Source: Actinomadura sp. 7K507 (lineage in GTDB: Bacteria > Actinomycetota > Actinomycetes > Streptosporangiales > Streptosporangiaceae). Taken from it: a stretch of DNA of 64,000 bases. The stretch's first letter is position 1. The number at the start of each line of letters is the position of its first letter. The translations under genes and the position numbers were made by a program. Below the pieces are notes generated by a model. It was not told the origin of the DNA. It made no database searches and saw only the letters and a program-made list of their open reading frames with translations. Positions 35,751-44,637 of this stretch are shown here, in pieces. The stretch is taken from assembly GCF_004348425.1 (NCBI RefSeq), contig NZ_SMKK01000012.1:1-64000 (forward strand). Direction: 5' to 3'.

Positions 35751-36200
35751 TCAGGTGCCTGGGCCGGGGCGGGGTTCCACGTCGGACGGGCCGAGCGGGG
35801 TGCCGCAGGCGGAGCACGTGAAGTGGGGAGTCAGGGTGCCGTCGCAGCCCAGGTGGGCGATGATCAGGGGTGGGCCTTCGGGGGCATAGTGGCGGTCGCC
35901 CCACATCAGGAGGGTCATCATCGCGGGCCACAGTTCGACGCCCTTGCGGGTGAGGCGGTACTCGTACCGCTCCGGGCGCTCCTGGTACGGGACGCGGCGC
36001 ATGATGCCCTCGTCGCACAGCCGGTTGAGCCGGTCCGTGAGGACGTTGCGGGCCACGCCCAGAGCGTCCTGGAAGTCGTCGAAGCGCCGGATGCCCTCGA
36101 ACGCGCTGCGTATCACCAGCAGCGTCCAGCGATCGCCGATGACCTCCAGTGAGCGGGCGATCGAGCAGTTCTGCGACTCGTAGGTGCGGGGCAGTGCCAC
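35751..36200 (-). CDS. HxlR-family transcriptional regulator
   Basis: A 149-aa MarR-like winged-helix protein: CSIARSLEVIGDRWTLLVIRSAFEGIRRFDDFQ, LGVARNVLTDRLNRL, YRLTRKGVELWPA. The N-terminal Cys of HxlR proteins (NCSIA) can be redox-active. A C-terminal extension carries CSACG, a possible half zinc site. GTG 36200 lies 7 nt after TAGGCT (leaderless). It may control the downstream reductase. Confidence 0.9.
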   Translation of the reverse strand: MALPRTYESQNCSIARSLEVIGDRWTLLVIRSAFEGIRRFDDFQDALGVARNVLTDRLNRLCDEGIMRRVPYQERPERYEYRLTRKGVELWPAMMTLLMWGDRHYAPEGPPLIIAHLGCDGTLTPHFTCSACGTPLGPSDVEPRPGPGT

Positions 36201-36238
36201 AGGGTCGAGCCTACCCGGGTTTCGTCAGGCAACGCGGA

Positions 36239-36265
36239 GGCCGGGCGGCCGGAGACCGCCCGGCC
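36239..36265 (-). terminator. Intrinsic-type terminator after fbaA
   Basis: A perfect 10-bp stem GGCCGGGCGG / CCGCCCGGCC with a 7-nt loop, 11 bp beyond the fbaA stop. It separates fbaA from hxlR. Confidence 0.8.
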
Positions 36266-36275
36266 CGTGCCGGCG

Positions 36276-37298
<1,023 letters not shown>

Positions 37299-37471
37299 TG
37301 ATCAGCGTCCTTTCACATAGGTCGGTGCCAGCGGGCATCCGGCCGGGCGGTAGCACCCGGAGGACCGGGTACCCGGGTGAGGAGCCCTGGGCAAACGGTT
37401 TCCGGGTCGGGCATGCCGTCCGCCCCCAGTATCTCGCCTACTCGGAGCGCGTGGAAAGGTACGCTCGCGGA

Positions 37472-38200
37472 GTGGTACTCACGGCCCTGCCTCTCAGTAT
37501 CACCGAGTGGCTGCATCCGGCGGCGTGGCTGCAGCTCTTCGGCGCGTTCGCGACGGCCGGGGTGATCGCCATCATCTTCGCCGAGACGGGGCTGCTGTTC
37601 GGCTGCCTGCTGCCGGGCGACTCGCTGCTCTTCTCGGCGGGGATCCTCACGGCGGTGTCGACCGTGAACGGGCAGGAGTTCCAGCCGCTGTCGCTGCCGT
37701 GGCTGATGATCGGCGGCCCGATCGCGGCGATCGCCGGTGCCCAGACCGGTCACTGGCTCGGCGCCCGCTACGGCCGCAGGCTCTTCGACCGTCCCGACTC
37801 CAGGATCTTCAGGCGGGAGTGGGTGGACAAGGCCGAGTACTACTTCAACCGGTTCGGCCCGGCCAAGGCCATCGTGCTGGCCCGGTTCATCCCGATCGTG
37901 CGGACGTTCATCAACCCCCTCGCCGGGATGGTCGGCATGGACGCCCGCAGGTTCTTCGTCTGGAACGCGGTCGGTGCCCTGCTCTGGACGGAATCCCTGT
38001 TCCTGCTCGGGCACTTCCTCGGTTCGACGGTGCCGGAGATCGAGTCCTACATCCTTCCCGGTATCGCGGTCATCGTCGTGCTCTGCCTGATTCCGATCGT
38101 CCGGGAGATGATGAAGGGCAGGCCCAAAGCGGACCAGGGTCCGAATAAGAATGGCCCCGAAGAGTCACGTCCGTCGCTCAGCGGTGACACTTATCGCTAA
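37472..38200 (+). CDS. DedA-family membrane protein
   Basis: A 242-aa DedA/SNARE-associated membrane protein. This superfamily includes flippases for C55-P or phosphatidylethanolamine. Motifs: FAETGLLFGCLLPGDSLLF, LGARYGRRLF, FNRFGPAKAIVLARFIPIVRTFINPLAGM with conserved Gly/Arg. Five or so hydrophobic segments. GTG 37472 lies 6 nt after TACGCT (leaderless). Followed immediately by the RodZ-tail-like gene. Confidence 0.92.
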   Translation: MVLTALPLSITEWLHPAAWLQLFGAFATAGVIAIIFAETGLLFGCLLPGDSLLFSAGILTAVSTVNGQEFQPLSLPWLMIGGPIAAIAGAQTGHWLGARYGRRLFDRPDSRIFRREWVDKAEYYFNRFGPAKAIVLARFIPIVRTFINPLAGMVGMDARRFFVWNAVGALLWTESLFLLGHFLGSTVPEIESYILPGIAVIVVLCLIPIVREMMKGRPKADQGPNKNGPEESRPSLSGDTYR

Positions 38201-38209
38201 CCTCCCCAT

Positions 38210-38698
38210 GTGGGACGTCATCGGTCGGACCCTAGGGGTCTCGCGCGCATACTGATCGCGGTTGTCGCCGTGGCGGCCGCCCTTGCCCTCTTGGTCGTGG
38301 GCGCCATGGCACTGGTCAACGCGATTTCGGGCGAATCCGACCAGAAGGGACCCGTCACGTCCGCCTCGCCCACCAGCGACGACGGAGGCGGCGGAGGCGG
38401 CGGCGAGAGCGCGCCCGCCACGCCCACCGGCAACGCGGCCTCACCTGCGGAGTCCATCCCACTGGTGATCCGCGTGACCGGACAGCCCACCACCGTGGTC
38501 GTCCGGGTCGCGGACGCCCAGGGCAAGGTACTCACCAACGGACGGCTCGACACCGGAGACACGCTCCAGTACGACGAGGCCCCCCTCCAGGTCGTCGCCT
38601 CCAACGGCGGCTCGCTCCAGGTCACCATCTACGGCGAGCCGCAGCCGCAGAAGCCGAACGGGCAACGCGGCCAATGGTTCGTCGGCGACCAGTCCTGA
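38210..38698 (+). CDS. Membrane-anchored protein with RodZ/DUF4115-like domain
   Basis: A 162-aa protein: an N-terminal membrane anchor (about 14-38, ILIAVVAVAAALALLVVGAMALVNAI), a Ser/Asp/Gly-rich extracellular linker, and a C-terminal beta-rich domain (about 82-160) resembling the periplasmic RodZ C-terminal fold (LVIRVTGQPTTVVVRVADAQGKVL). The helix-turn-helix of RodZ is absent. GTG 38210 lies 6 nt after TAACCT; the TAA of that box is the dedA stop codon. Confidence 0.72.
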   Translation: MGRHRSDPRGLARILIAVVAVAAALALLVVGAMALVNAISGESDQKGPVTSASPTSDDGGGGGGGESAPATPTGNAASPAESIPLVIRVTGQPTTVVVRVADAQGKVLTNGRLDTGDTLQYDEAPLQVVASNGGSLQVTIYGEPQPQKPNGQRGQWFVGDQS

Positions 38699-38806
38699 CC
38701 CGTCGGCGACCACTCCCAACCTTCCGGGCAGCGCCCTCACGACCCAGGCAAGCGCCCTCACGACCCAGGGCAGCGCCCTCACGACACAGAGCGCCCTCAC
38801 GGTGCC
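38681..38806. repeat. 21-bp tandem repeats between convergent genes
   Basis: Two related families. GTCGGCGACC... recurs with a 21-bp period from 38681. AGCGCCCTCACGACCCAG... begins at 38730, 38751, 38772 and (3 bp short) 38790. They fill the 125-bp gap between the RodZ-like stop and the pyrE stop; part of the first family lies in the coding end. Confidence 0.85.
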
Positions 38807-38823
38807 TTGGCCCTTGCTGCGTC

Positions 38824-39360
38824 CTAGCCCATGCCGAGATCCGCGGCGTCGTACGGGTGGCGGTAGGTGAGGCCCTCTTCGGCGAGGCGTCCGGCCGCGC
38901 CCCGCTCCAGGATCGTCGCGACCGCCACGACCTCCGCGCCCGCCTCCCGCAGCGCCTCCACCGCCGTGAGGACGGAGCCGCCCGTGGTGGAGGTGTCCTC
39001 GACGGCGAGCACCCGGCGTCCCTCGACGTCCGGTCCCTCGATGCGCCGCTGCAAGCCGTGGGCCTTGCCCGCCTTGCGGACGACGAACGCGTCCAGCGCA
39101 CGTCCCCGGGCCGCGGCCGCGTGCAGCATCGCGCCGGCTACCGGGTCGGCGCCCAGCGTGAGACCCCCGACGGCGTCGTAGCCGAGGTCGGCGGTCTCGT
39201 CCAGCATGACCCGGCCCACCAGCGGTGCCGCGGACCCGTCCAGCGTGACCCGGCGCAGGTCCACGTACCAGGACGCCCGCTTGCCCGAGGACAGCACGAA
39301 GTCCCCGTGCACCACGGCCTTGTCCTTGATCATCTGCAGCAGCACTTCGCGATCGCTCAC
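38824..39360 (-). CDS. pyrE: Orotate phosphoribosyltransferase
   Basis: A 178-aa type I phosphoribosyltransferase making OMP in pyrimidine synthesis. PRPP loop VLAVEDTSTTGGSV; SGKRASWYVDLRRVTLDG and GGLTLGADPVAGAM near the active site. GTG 39360 is chosen for family length and because TAGGGT ends 7 nt upstream (leaderless); the longer frame to 39462 enters intergenic sequence. Confidence 0.95.
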   Translation of the reverse strand: MSDREVLLQMIKDKAVVHGDFVLSSGKRASWYVDLRRVTLDGSAAPLVGRVMLDETADLGYDAVGGLTLGADPVAGAMLHAAAARGRALDAFVVRKAGKAHGLQRRIEGPDVEGRRVLAVEDTSTTGGSVLTAVEALREAGAEVVAVATILERGAAGRLAEEGLTYRHPYDAADLGMG

Positions 39361-39489
39361 CCGGGAAACCCTATTCACCTCGCGCACGGCCCCCGCCGCC
39401 GCCCATGTACGGTGCCCGGGAGGGCTCTCAACGGTTGGGTGAGAGCGTTTGAACATGAGCATTCGTACGCGGCTGTGAGCGGGTCGGGT

Positions 39490-40815
39490 GGATTGTCAGT
39501 GGCGGACGCTACGGTGCGGAGTGTGATGGTCACTCAGGCGTACCGGTTCGCGCTCGATCCGACGCCCGCACAGCGGCGGGCGCTATGTTCGCATGCGGGG
39601 GCGGCGCGGTTCGCGTGGAACTGGGGCTTGGCCGCCTGCGCCCGCCGCTACGACGCTGAGGGCAAGTGGTGGTCGGGGACCGAGTTGCACCGGTTGTGGA
39701 ACCAGGTGAAGAAGACCGACCCGGCACTGGGCTGGTGGGGCGAGAACTCCAAGTGCGTCTACCAGGAAGCCTTCCGCGATCTGGACCGCGCGCTGCGCGA
39801 CTTCGTCGAGTCCCGCAACGGCGTCCGCAGGGGGCGTCGTTTGGGGTTTCCCCGGTTCAAGAAGCGGGACCGCTGCCGGGAGGCGTTCCGGTTCTCCACC
39901 GGCGCGATCCGCTGCACGGGAAAGACGGTCACACTGCCCCGCCTAGGCACGATCAGCACGCATGAGTCCACCCGCAAACTCGCGCGCCGCTTGGAGAACG
40001 GTACGGCGAGGATCCTGTCGGCCACGGTGTCGCGGACGGCGCATCGTTGGCACGTGTGCTTCACCGTGCAGGTTGACCGGCACGTCCCCCGACGGCATGC
40101 CCGCCCTGGCTCGGCGGTGGGTGTCGACCTGGGCGTCAAGACGCTGTTGACCGCCGTGGACGACCAGGGCATGCTCATCGAGATCGCGGGTTCCAGGGCG
40201 CTGCGGGCGGGGCTTCGGAAGCTGCGGAGGCTTGCCAAGGCGCACTCGCGCGCCCAGCTTGGGTCGGCGAACCGGGTTAAGGCGGCCGGGCGGCTGGCCC
40301 GCTACAACGCCCGTGTCGCCGACGTTCGCGCCGACGCCCTGCACAAGGCCACCAGCCTGCTGGCCGCAAGGTACGAGACGGTGGTGGTCGAAGACCTCAA
40401 TGTGACCGGCATGTTGGGCAACCAGCGGCTGGCCCGCGCCGTGGCCGATCAAGGGTTCGGGCAGGCGCGGCGGATGCTGGACTACAAGACCGGCTGGAGG
40501 GGCGGCCGCCTGGTGGTGGCCGACCGCTGGTACCCCTCCTCCAAGACTTGCTCGGGCTGCGGGAGGCGAAAGCCAAGCCTCACCCTGTCCGAGCGCACCT
40601 ACCGCTGCGGCTGCGGCTTGGTCCTGGGGCGGGACGTCAACGCTGCCCGTAATCTGCTCGTCCTCGCCGCCAGTGGGGCGGAGAGACAAAACGCCTGCGG
40701 AGGCGATGTAAGACCCGGCCCCGCCGGGCAACCGCCCGCGAAACAGGAACCCGGCGCCACACCTGCTGTGGGTCAGACCGGGACCGCCGCCGCGCAAGCG
40801 GTGGCTGCTCGGAAC
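39490..40815 (+). mobile_element. IS605/IS1341-type element carrying only tnpB
   Basis: Element with a TnpB-type gene and no TnpA transposase. The left side is estimated at about 39490 from conserved-looking sequence before tnpB. The right end probably lies in the hairpin-rich 3' part of tnpB near 40800. Ends are approximate. It sits between pyrE and the hydrolase-like gene at 40856, 10 bp from the latter's start. Confidence 0.6.
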
Positions 40816-40845
40816 GATGCTCACCATCGATCACATTCCGCGTAA
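39523..40845 (+). CDS. tnpB: TnpB RNA-guided nuclease (IS605 OrfB family)
   Basis: A 440-aa TnpB. N-terminal QAYRFALDPTPAQ with a helical domain; RuvC-I VGVDLGVKTLLT; RuvC-II VVVEDLNVTGM; zinc ribbon CSGCGRR...YRCGCG; RuvC-III GRDVNAARN. All three acidic residues and the zinc cysteines are present, so nuclease activity is plausible. TnpB uses an omega-RNA from the element's 3' end to cut target DNA and preserve the transposon. GTG 39523 lies 7 nt after TACGGT; ATG 39526 is equally possible. The last 60 residues, past NLL, are non-conserved and overlap the omega-RNA region. Confidence 0.92.
   Translation: MMVTQAYRFALDPTPAQRRALCSHAGAARFAWNWGLAACARRYDAEGKWWSGTELHRLWNQVKKTDPALGWWGENSKCVYQEAFRDLDRALRDFVESRNGVRRGRRLGFPRFKKRDRCREAFRFSTGAIRCTGKTVTLPRLGTISTHESTRKLARRLENGTARILSATVSRTAHRWHVCFTVQVDRHVPRRHARPGSAVGVDLGVKTLLTAVDDQGMLIEIAGSRALRAGLRKLRRLAKAHSRAQLGSANRVKAAGRLARYNARVADVRADALHKATSLLAARYETVVVEDLNVTGMLGNQRLARAVADQGFGQARRMLDYKTGWRGGRLVVADRWYPSSKTCSGCGRRKPSLTLSERTYRCGCGLVLGRDVNAARNLLVLAASGAERQNACGGDVRPGPAGQPPAKQEPGATPAVGQTGTAAAQAVAARNDAHHRSHSA
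40690..40810 (+). ncRNA. Candidate omega-RNA/right-end structure of the TnpB element
   Basis: Overlaps the 3' end of tnpB. It contains CGCCT-GCGG-AGGCG (40692-40705), CCCGGC-CCC-GCCGGG (40714-40728), the AAACAGGAACCC block typical of TnpB scaffolds, and CCGCCGC...GCGGTGG at about 40782-40806. Guide would follow the right end; exact boundary unknown. Confidence 0.45.
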
Positions 40846-40855
40846 CGGGGACGAG

Positions 40856-41383
40856 ATGACGCCGGGAACGCTGGTTCTGCTGCACGCGCCGGACGCCGGC
40901 GCGGACGCCTGGGGCGACCTGCCGGAGATGCTGCGCTCGTACGGCCTGGACGTGGTCGCGCCGGACGTCCCGGACGGCACCGGCCACCGCTACATCGCCC
41001 GCGTCTCGCTGATCATCACGGCGACCGATCCGGTGGCTCCGCTCGTCCTCACCGCGCACGGCGCCGCCGGGCCCCTGCTGCCCGGCATCGCCCTCGCCCA
41101 GCGCGCCGCCCACCGTCCCGTGGGCGGCTACGTGTTCGTGGACGCCGACCTGCCGCGCCCACTGCACCTCCGCGGCGGAGGCTCGGCCCACGAAGAGCTC
41201 CCGATGCCCCCAGATTGGCCGGAGGCGCCCTGCGGGTACCTCCGGACCCAATCGGACCGCTCCGCCTCCTCCGGGCACGATGAGGCCGTCAGAGAGGCTC
41301 GCCTGCGCGGCTGGCCCGTGACGGAACACGAACCTCCGGCGGCCGTGGCCCAGTCCCTGAGCGAACTGGTGGCCGTCCTCTAA
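40856..41383 (+). CDS. Alpha/beta-hydrolase-like protein lacking the nucleophile
   Basis: A 175-aa protein with an abbreviated hydrolase fold (LVLLHAPDAGADAWGDLPEML, VVAPDVPDG, VLTAHGAAGPLLPG). The elbow where GxSxG should be reads AHGAAG, so the catalytic Ser is missing, and the family is usually about 230-280 aa. Likely a non-catalytic or degenerate member. ATG 40856 has GGGGACGAG upstream and follows the TnpB stop by 10 bp, so the insertion may have displaced its promoter. Confidence 0.7.
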   Translation: MTPGTLVLLHAPDAGADAWGDLPEMLRSYGLDVVAPDVPDGTGHRYIARVSLIITATDPVAPLVLTAHGAAGPLLPGIALAQRAAHRPVGGYVFVDADLPRPLHLRGGGSAHEELPMPPDWPEAPCGYLRTQSDRSASSGHDEAVREARLRGWPVTEHEPPAAVAQSLSELVAVL

Positions 41384-41450
41384 GGCCTGTTCGGTCCCGC
41401 CGGCCGGGTCACGCCACATGGCCGCGTGGCGATGTGGCTCCGCTTTCGTG

Positions 41451-42098
41451 TCAGCCGTTCTTGAGGAGGTCGTCCAGGAGCGCGTCGTAGTCGTCTTCGC
41501 TGCGGCCCAGGTCGATGCGTGCGCGGTAGCGGAGGCGGAGCAGCGCTTCGAGGCTGTCCTCGGCCAGGGCGACGTCGTCCGGGCCGGGAGTGAGGCTCTC
41601 CGCTTCCGTGACCGGCGGCTCGTCGGGGCCGCCGACTATCCCGGTGCCGACGACGCGGTCGCGCAGGGCGAGGACGACGTCGGCGCCGCTGGTGGCCCAT
41701 TCGTGGGCGCCGGTCGCGTCACCCTGGGCGTACAGGACCTCGGCCACGGCGCGGTACACCTCGGGGTCGCGCGGCTTGTCCGCGCGGATCTGCTCGACGA
41801 GCGTGCGCGCCTCGTCGGCGCGGTCGAGCTCGAAGAGGGCGTCCGCGAGGTAGGCGCGCGGGTCGCCATAGGTCTCTCCGCCGTCGTCAAGGGCCTTGCG
41901 ATACAGCTCGGCCGCCCTGTCGTGGTCGCCCGCGTGCTGCCACTGCTCCCCGGCACGCAGCAGGACGTTGGCGCGTGACACCCCGCCGGACACCGACTCG
42001 GCCAGTTCGGCGAGCCGGCGCGCCGCCGAGATGTGATCGCCGGTGCGCAGGGTGTCGAACTCCAGGTCGTCGAGATCGTCTTCCGTCACATGCGTCAC
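41451..42098 (-). CDS. TPR-repeat protein
   Basis: A 215-aa cytosolic tetratricopeptide protein: repeats such as VLLRAGEQWQHAGDHDRAAELYRKAL, PRAYLADALFELDRADEARTLVEQI and PEVYRAVAEVLYAQGDATGAHEWA (about 45-150), followed by an acidic tail. A scaffold role is likely; no enzyme motif. GTG 42098 lies 6 nt after TAGCGT (leaderless). Confidence 0.82.
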   Translation of the reverse strand: MTHVTEDDLDDLEFDTLRTGDHISAARRLAELAESVSGGVSRANVLLRAGEQWQHAGDHDRAAELYRKALDDGGETYGDPRAYLADALFELDRADEARTLVEQIRADKPRDPEVYRAVAEVLYAQGDATGAHEWATSGADVVLALRDRVVGTGIVGGPDEPPVTEAESLTPGPDDVALAEDSLEALLRLRYRARIDLGRSEDDYDALLDDLLKNG

Positions 42099-42200
42099 GG
42101 TTCAACGCTACCCGCCGCCGCGCGGCCGAAGCGGCCGAATCGGTGATGATCGTGGAATACCGGCGCGTACCCGTCACCCCGCTTGCGGGAAAATCGCAGG

Positions 42201-42536
42201 TCAGCGGCGGGAGCGTTCTAGGGCGTCCCAGAATCCGCGGCGCAGCGCGTGGCGCACCTCGTCGTGCAGGAGGAAGTCGATGGGCAGCGAGGAGCCCTGA
42301 AGGAGACGTGCCTCCAGGTCGGACGGCATGCGCGGCTTGCGGGCCAGGACGGCCTCCAGCCACAGCGCGGGCGCGTCCCTGGCGACGGACTCGCCGAAGT
42401 CCTGGCCCTCCTGGTGGGCGGCCTTGACCGCGTCCGCCAGCGTCGGGGTCTGCTGCGCGGGGACGTGCGAGACCTGCTGCGGGCCGGTGTAGGGGCCGTT
42501 CTGCTGCCCGTGCTGGCCCTGCTGCCCCGGCGGCAT
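42201..42536 (-). CDS. Out-of-frame tail ORF of the methyltransferase locus
   Basis: In the frame not used by the methyltransferase C-terminus, minus-strand codons from about 42570 to 42201 have normal coding bias: a Gln/Gly/Pro-rich stretch, then LADAVKAAHQEGQDFGES, ALWLEAVLARKPRMP and a C-terminal RRGFWDALERS. Starting at ATG 42536 it gives 111 aa. It is either the real C-terminus of the methyltransferase after a frameshift or the end of a separate gene. Confidence 0.5.
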   Translation of the reverse strand: MPPGQQGQHGQQNGPYTGPQQVSHVPAQQTPTLADAVKAAHQEGQDFGESVARDAPALWLEAVLARKPRMPSDLEARLLQGSSLPIDFLLHDEVRHALRRGFWDALERSRR

Positions 42537-43714
42537 CGTCTGCGGCGGTGGAGGCGGGGACGGTGCCGGGACGGGCTCACGTCGACCTCGTCGTCGAGCA
42601 GGTCGATGACCGGAACGCAGAACTCGCCGTCCGGGTACCGGTCCCATTCCAGCTCGGCCCGAGCGAAGTCGCCGTCGGCGTCCAGCAGGAGCACGCCGGC
42701 CGGGGACCGTTCGCCGGGCTCCGGGCGGCGCAGGAGCCACAGGTCGGGCCCGCCGGGCGCCAGCGTCACCACGGCCCGCAGCGCGCCGGCGCGGAGCAGG
42801 TTGCCGCGGACGCGGCGGCCGGGGCGGCGGCTCGCGACCGCCGACGGCATCAGCACGGCGGCGCGGCCGCCGGGCCGCACATGCGCCAGGCAGTGCTGGA
42901 CCCAGGCCAGCTCGGGTTCGCCGCGCGGCGGCAGGCCGTGCTCCCAGCGCGGGTCTCCGGCCAGGTCCTCGTGGCCCCACGCGCGGTCGCCGAACGGCGG
43001 GTTGCACACGACGGCGTCGGCGACCTCGCCCGGAAAACCGTCACCGCGCAGCGAGTCCCCGGGGACGACCTCGGCGGGCGTACCGGCCATCAGCAGCCTG
43101 ATCGCGGTGATGCGGGCGGCGGCCGCGTTGCCGTCCTGGCCGAGGGCCAGCCGCGCGCCGGGCGTCGCCAGAAGCAGCGTGCCGAGCCCGCAGGCCGGGT
43201 CCAGGACGACGTCGCCCTCGCGGCAGGCGAGGCGCGTCATGAGCCGTGCCACGTCCGGGCGCGTGACGACGAGCCGCCGCGAGTGGGCCTGGACGTAGCG
43301 CTCGACGAGCAGCCCGAACGCGGCGGCGTGGCCGTGCTCGGCGGCGAGGTCGGCGAGCAGGCCGGGCAGGCCGGAGTCGTCCGGTTCTATGCCGGGCCAG
43401 GGCAGTTTGACGGGGTCCCCGCGCAGTTCGAGGAGGTGCAGCCCGGCCCAGCCGACGAGGTCGGCGAGCTGGAAGTCGTCACCCGACGCGCGGAGCCGCT
43501 GCCAGAGGCGGTCGGCCACCGACACCTCGAACGGCTTGCCGTTGCGGTGCAGCCAGCCCTCGATGTCGCTGAGCGAGAACAGCGGGCTTGTCGCGGTGCC
43601 GCCGACCGGGCGCGGGAAGTCGCCGTGGCGGCGGCGCCAGTTGCTGACCGTCGCGCGCCCGACACCGGCCAGCCGCGCGATGTCGCCGGCGGTCACACCC
43701 GGGTCACCGCTCAT
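42218..43714 (-). CDS. N6-adenine DNA methyltransferase with frameshifted 3' end
   Basis: HTH plus HsdM-like methylase. Residues 8-60 form an HTH (GVGRATVSNWRRRHGDFPRPVGG...FSLSDIEGWL); residues about 150-390 the SAM-dependent domain with VLDPACGLGTLLL (motif I), and NPPFGDRAW (motif IV, NPPF). After about residue 380 (DDEVDVSPSRHRP) the frame becomes Arg/Ser-rich without plausible structure, while the adjacent frame looks coding. No specificity or endonuclease gene is nearby, so it may be an orphan or BREX-like regulator. ATG 43714 lies 6 nt after TAGGGT (leaderless). Confidence 0.8.
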   Translation of the reverse strand: MSGDPGVTAGDIARLAGVGRATVSNWRRRHGDFPRPVGGTATSPLFSLSDIEGWLHRNGKPFEVSVADRLWQRLRASGDDFQLADLVGWAGLHLLELRGDPVKLPWPGIEPDDSGLPGLLADLAAEHGHAAAFGLLVERYVQAHSRRLVVTRPDVARLMTRLACREGDVVLDPACGLGTLLLATPGARLALGQDGNAAAARITAIRLLMAGTPAEVVPGDSLRGDGFPGEVADAVVCNPPFGDRAWGHEDLAGDPRWEHGLPPRGEPELAWVQHCLAHVRPGGRAAVLMPSAVASRRPGRRVRGNLLRAGALRAVVTLAPGGPDLWLLRRPEPGERSPAGVLLLDADGDFARAELEWDRYPDGEFCVPVIDLLDDEVDVSPSRHRPRLHRRRRCRRGSRASTGSRTAPTPARSRSRTSPRSRPRRWRTRSRPPTRRARTSASPSPGTRPRCGWRPSWPASRACRPTWRHVSFRAPRCPSTSSCTTRCATRCAADSGTP

Positions 43715-43821
43715 GGCGCAACCCTACTTGATCTTTGCAACATCGATCGGCTCGAAGAATGACTGTGAACTGAGTCAATTTACTAGTTGATGGAAGTCGG
43801 CCACGCGTCCCCGAAGGCACG

Positions 43822-44637
43822 TCAGGGCCGCCGGAACCGGCGGCCGAGGCGCGCTAGGGGCCCGGCGTCGTCGGCGGCGCCGATCATCAGCGGCTCCTGC
43901 CGGGGGGCGATCGAGGGCGCGATGACGTCCGCGACGACGCAGGTGATGTTGTCCTGGCCGCCGGCCTCGTTGGCGAGATCGATGAGGCGCGTGACGGCGT
44001 CCGCCGGGCTCGCCGCGCGGGCCATCGTCTCGCGTATCTCCTCCCGCGCGACGAGCCCGGAGAGGCCGTCGGAGCACAGCAGGTAGCGGTCACCGGGACG
44101 CGCGTCGTACCGGAACACGTCGGGCTCGCCGCTGCTCCCGCTCTGCAGCGCCTTGACCAGCGCCGATCCCTTGGGGTGACGCGCGGCCTCCTCCTGGGTG
44201 AGCTCTCCGCCGTCCACGAGCGACTGGACCATCGTGTGGTCGCGGGTCAGCTGGTACAGGTCACCGGCACGCAGGACGTAGGCGCGGGAGTCGCCGATGT
44301 GCGCGACCGTGAAGCCCGTCCCGTCCCAGGTCATCGCGGTCAGCGTCGTGCCCGTCCGCGCCATCTCCGGATCGCCGCGGCCGAGGTCGTCCAGCCGCGC
44401 GGCGACCTCGGCCACCCCGGCGGCGAGGTCCGCCGCCGGGTCGCCGTCGAGCGGCAGGCCGGCCATGGTCTCGATGGCCGTCCGGCTCGCGACGTCGCCG
44501 TGCGGGTGGCCGCCCATCCCGTCGGCGACCGCGAGCAGCCGCGGGCCGGCGAACGCCGAGTCCTCGTTCGCCGTCCGCCGCTTGCCGATGTCCGTCCCGG
44601 CCGCGAACCGAAGCACATGGTGAGCCATGCATCCCAT
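43822..44637 (-). CDS. PP2C-family Ser/Thr phosphatase
   Basis: A canonical PP2C of 271 aa: RRTANEDSAFAG, VADGMGGHPHGDVAS, VAHIGDSRAYVLR, LCSDGLSGLV and AGGQDNITCVVADV give all metal-binding Asp positions. No transmembrane anchor; residues 245-271 are Arg/Ala-rich. Unlike the PknG-locus phosphatase it has no zinc ribbon and the DGMGG motif is intact. ATG 44637 is supported by TAACGT ending 6 nt upstream; ATG 44628 is an alternative. Confidence 0.93.
   Translation of the reverse strand: MGCMAHHVLRFAAGTDIGKRRTANEDSAFAGPRLLAVADGMGGHPHGDVASRTAIETMAGLPLDGDPAADLAAGVAEVAARLDDLGRGDPEMARTGTTLTAMTWDGTGFTVAHIGDSRAYVLRAGDLYQLTRDHTMVQSLVDGGELTQEEAARHPKGSALVKALQSGSSGEPDVFRYDARPGDRYLLCSDGLSGLVAREEIRETMARAASPADAVTRLIDLANEAGGQDNITCVVADVIAPSIAPRQEPLMIGAADDAGPLARLGRRFRRP

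Noticed and set aside
38681-38806. CRISPR array
   Set aside because: 21-bp units are adjacent without unique spacers.
38674-39522. TnpB frame extended upstream through pyrE
   Set aside because: Overlaps the antisense of pyrE and lacks TnpB similarity before 39523; the open frame is a GC artefact.
42201-43007. Independent long minus-strand gene in the methyltransferase region
   Set aside because: Upstream of about 42570 this frame is an Arg/Gly-rich shadow of the methyltransferase; only the downstream part looks coding.
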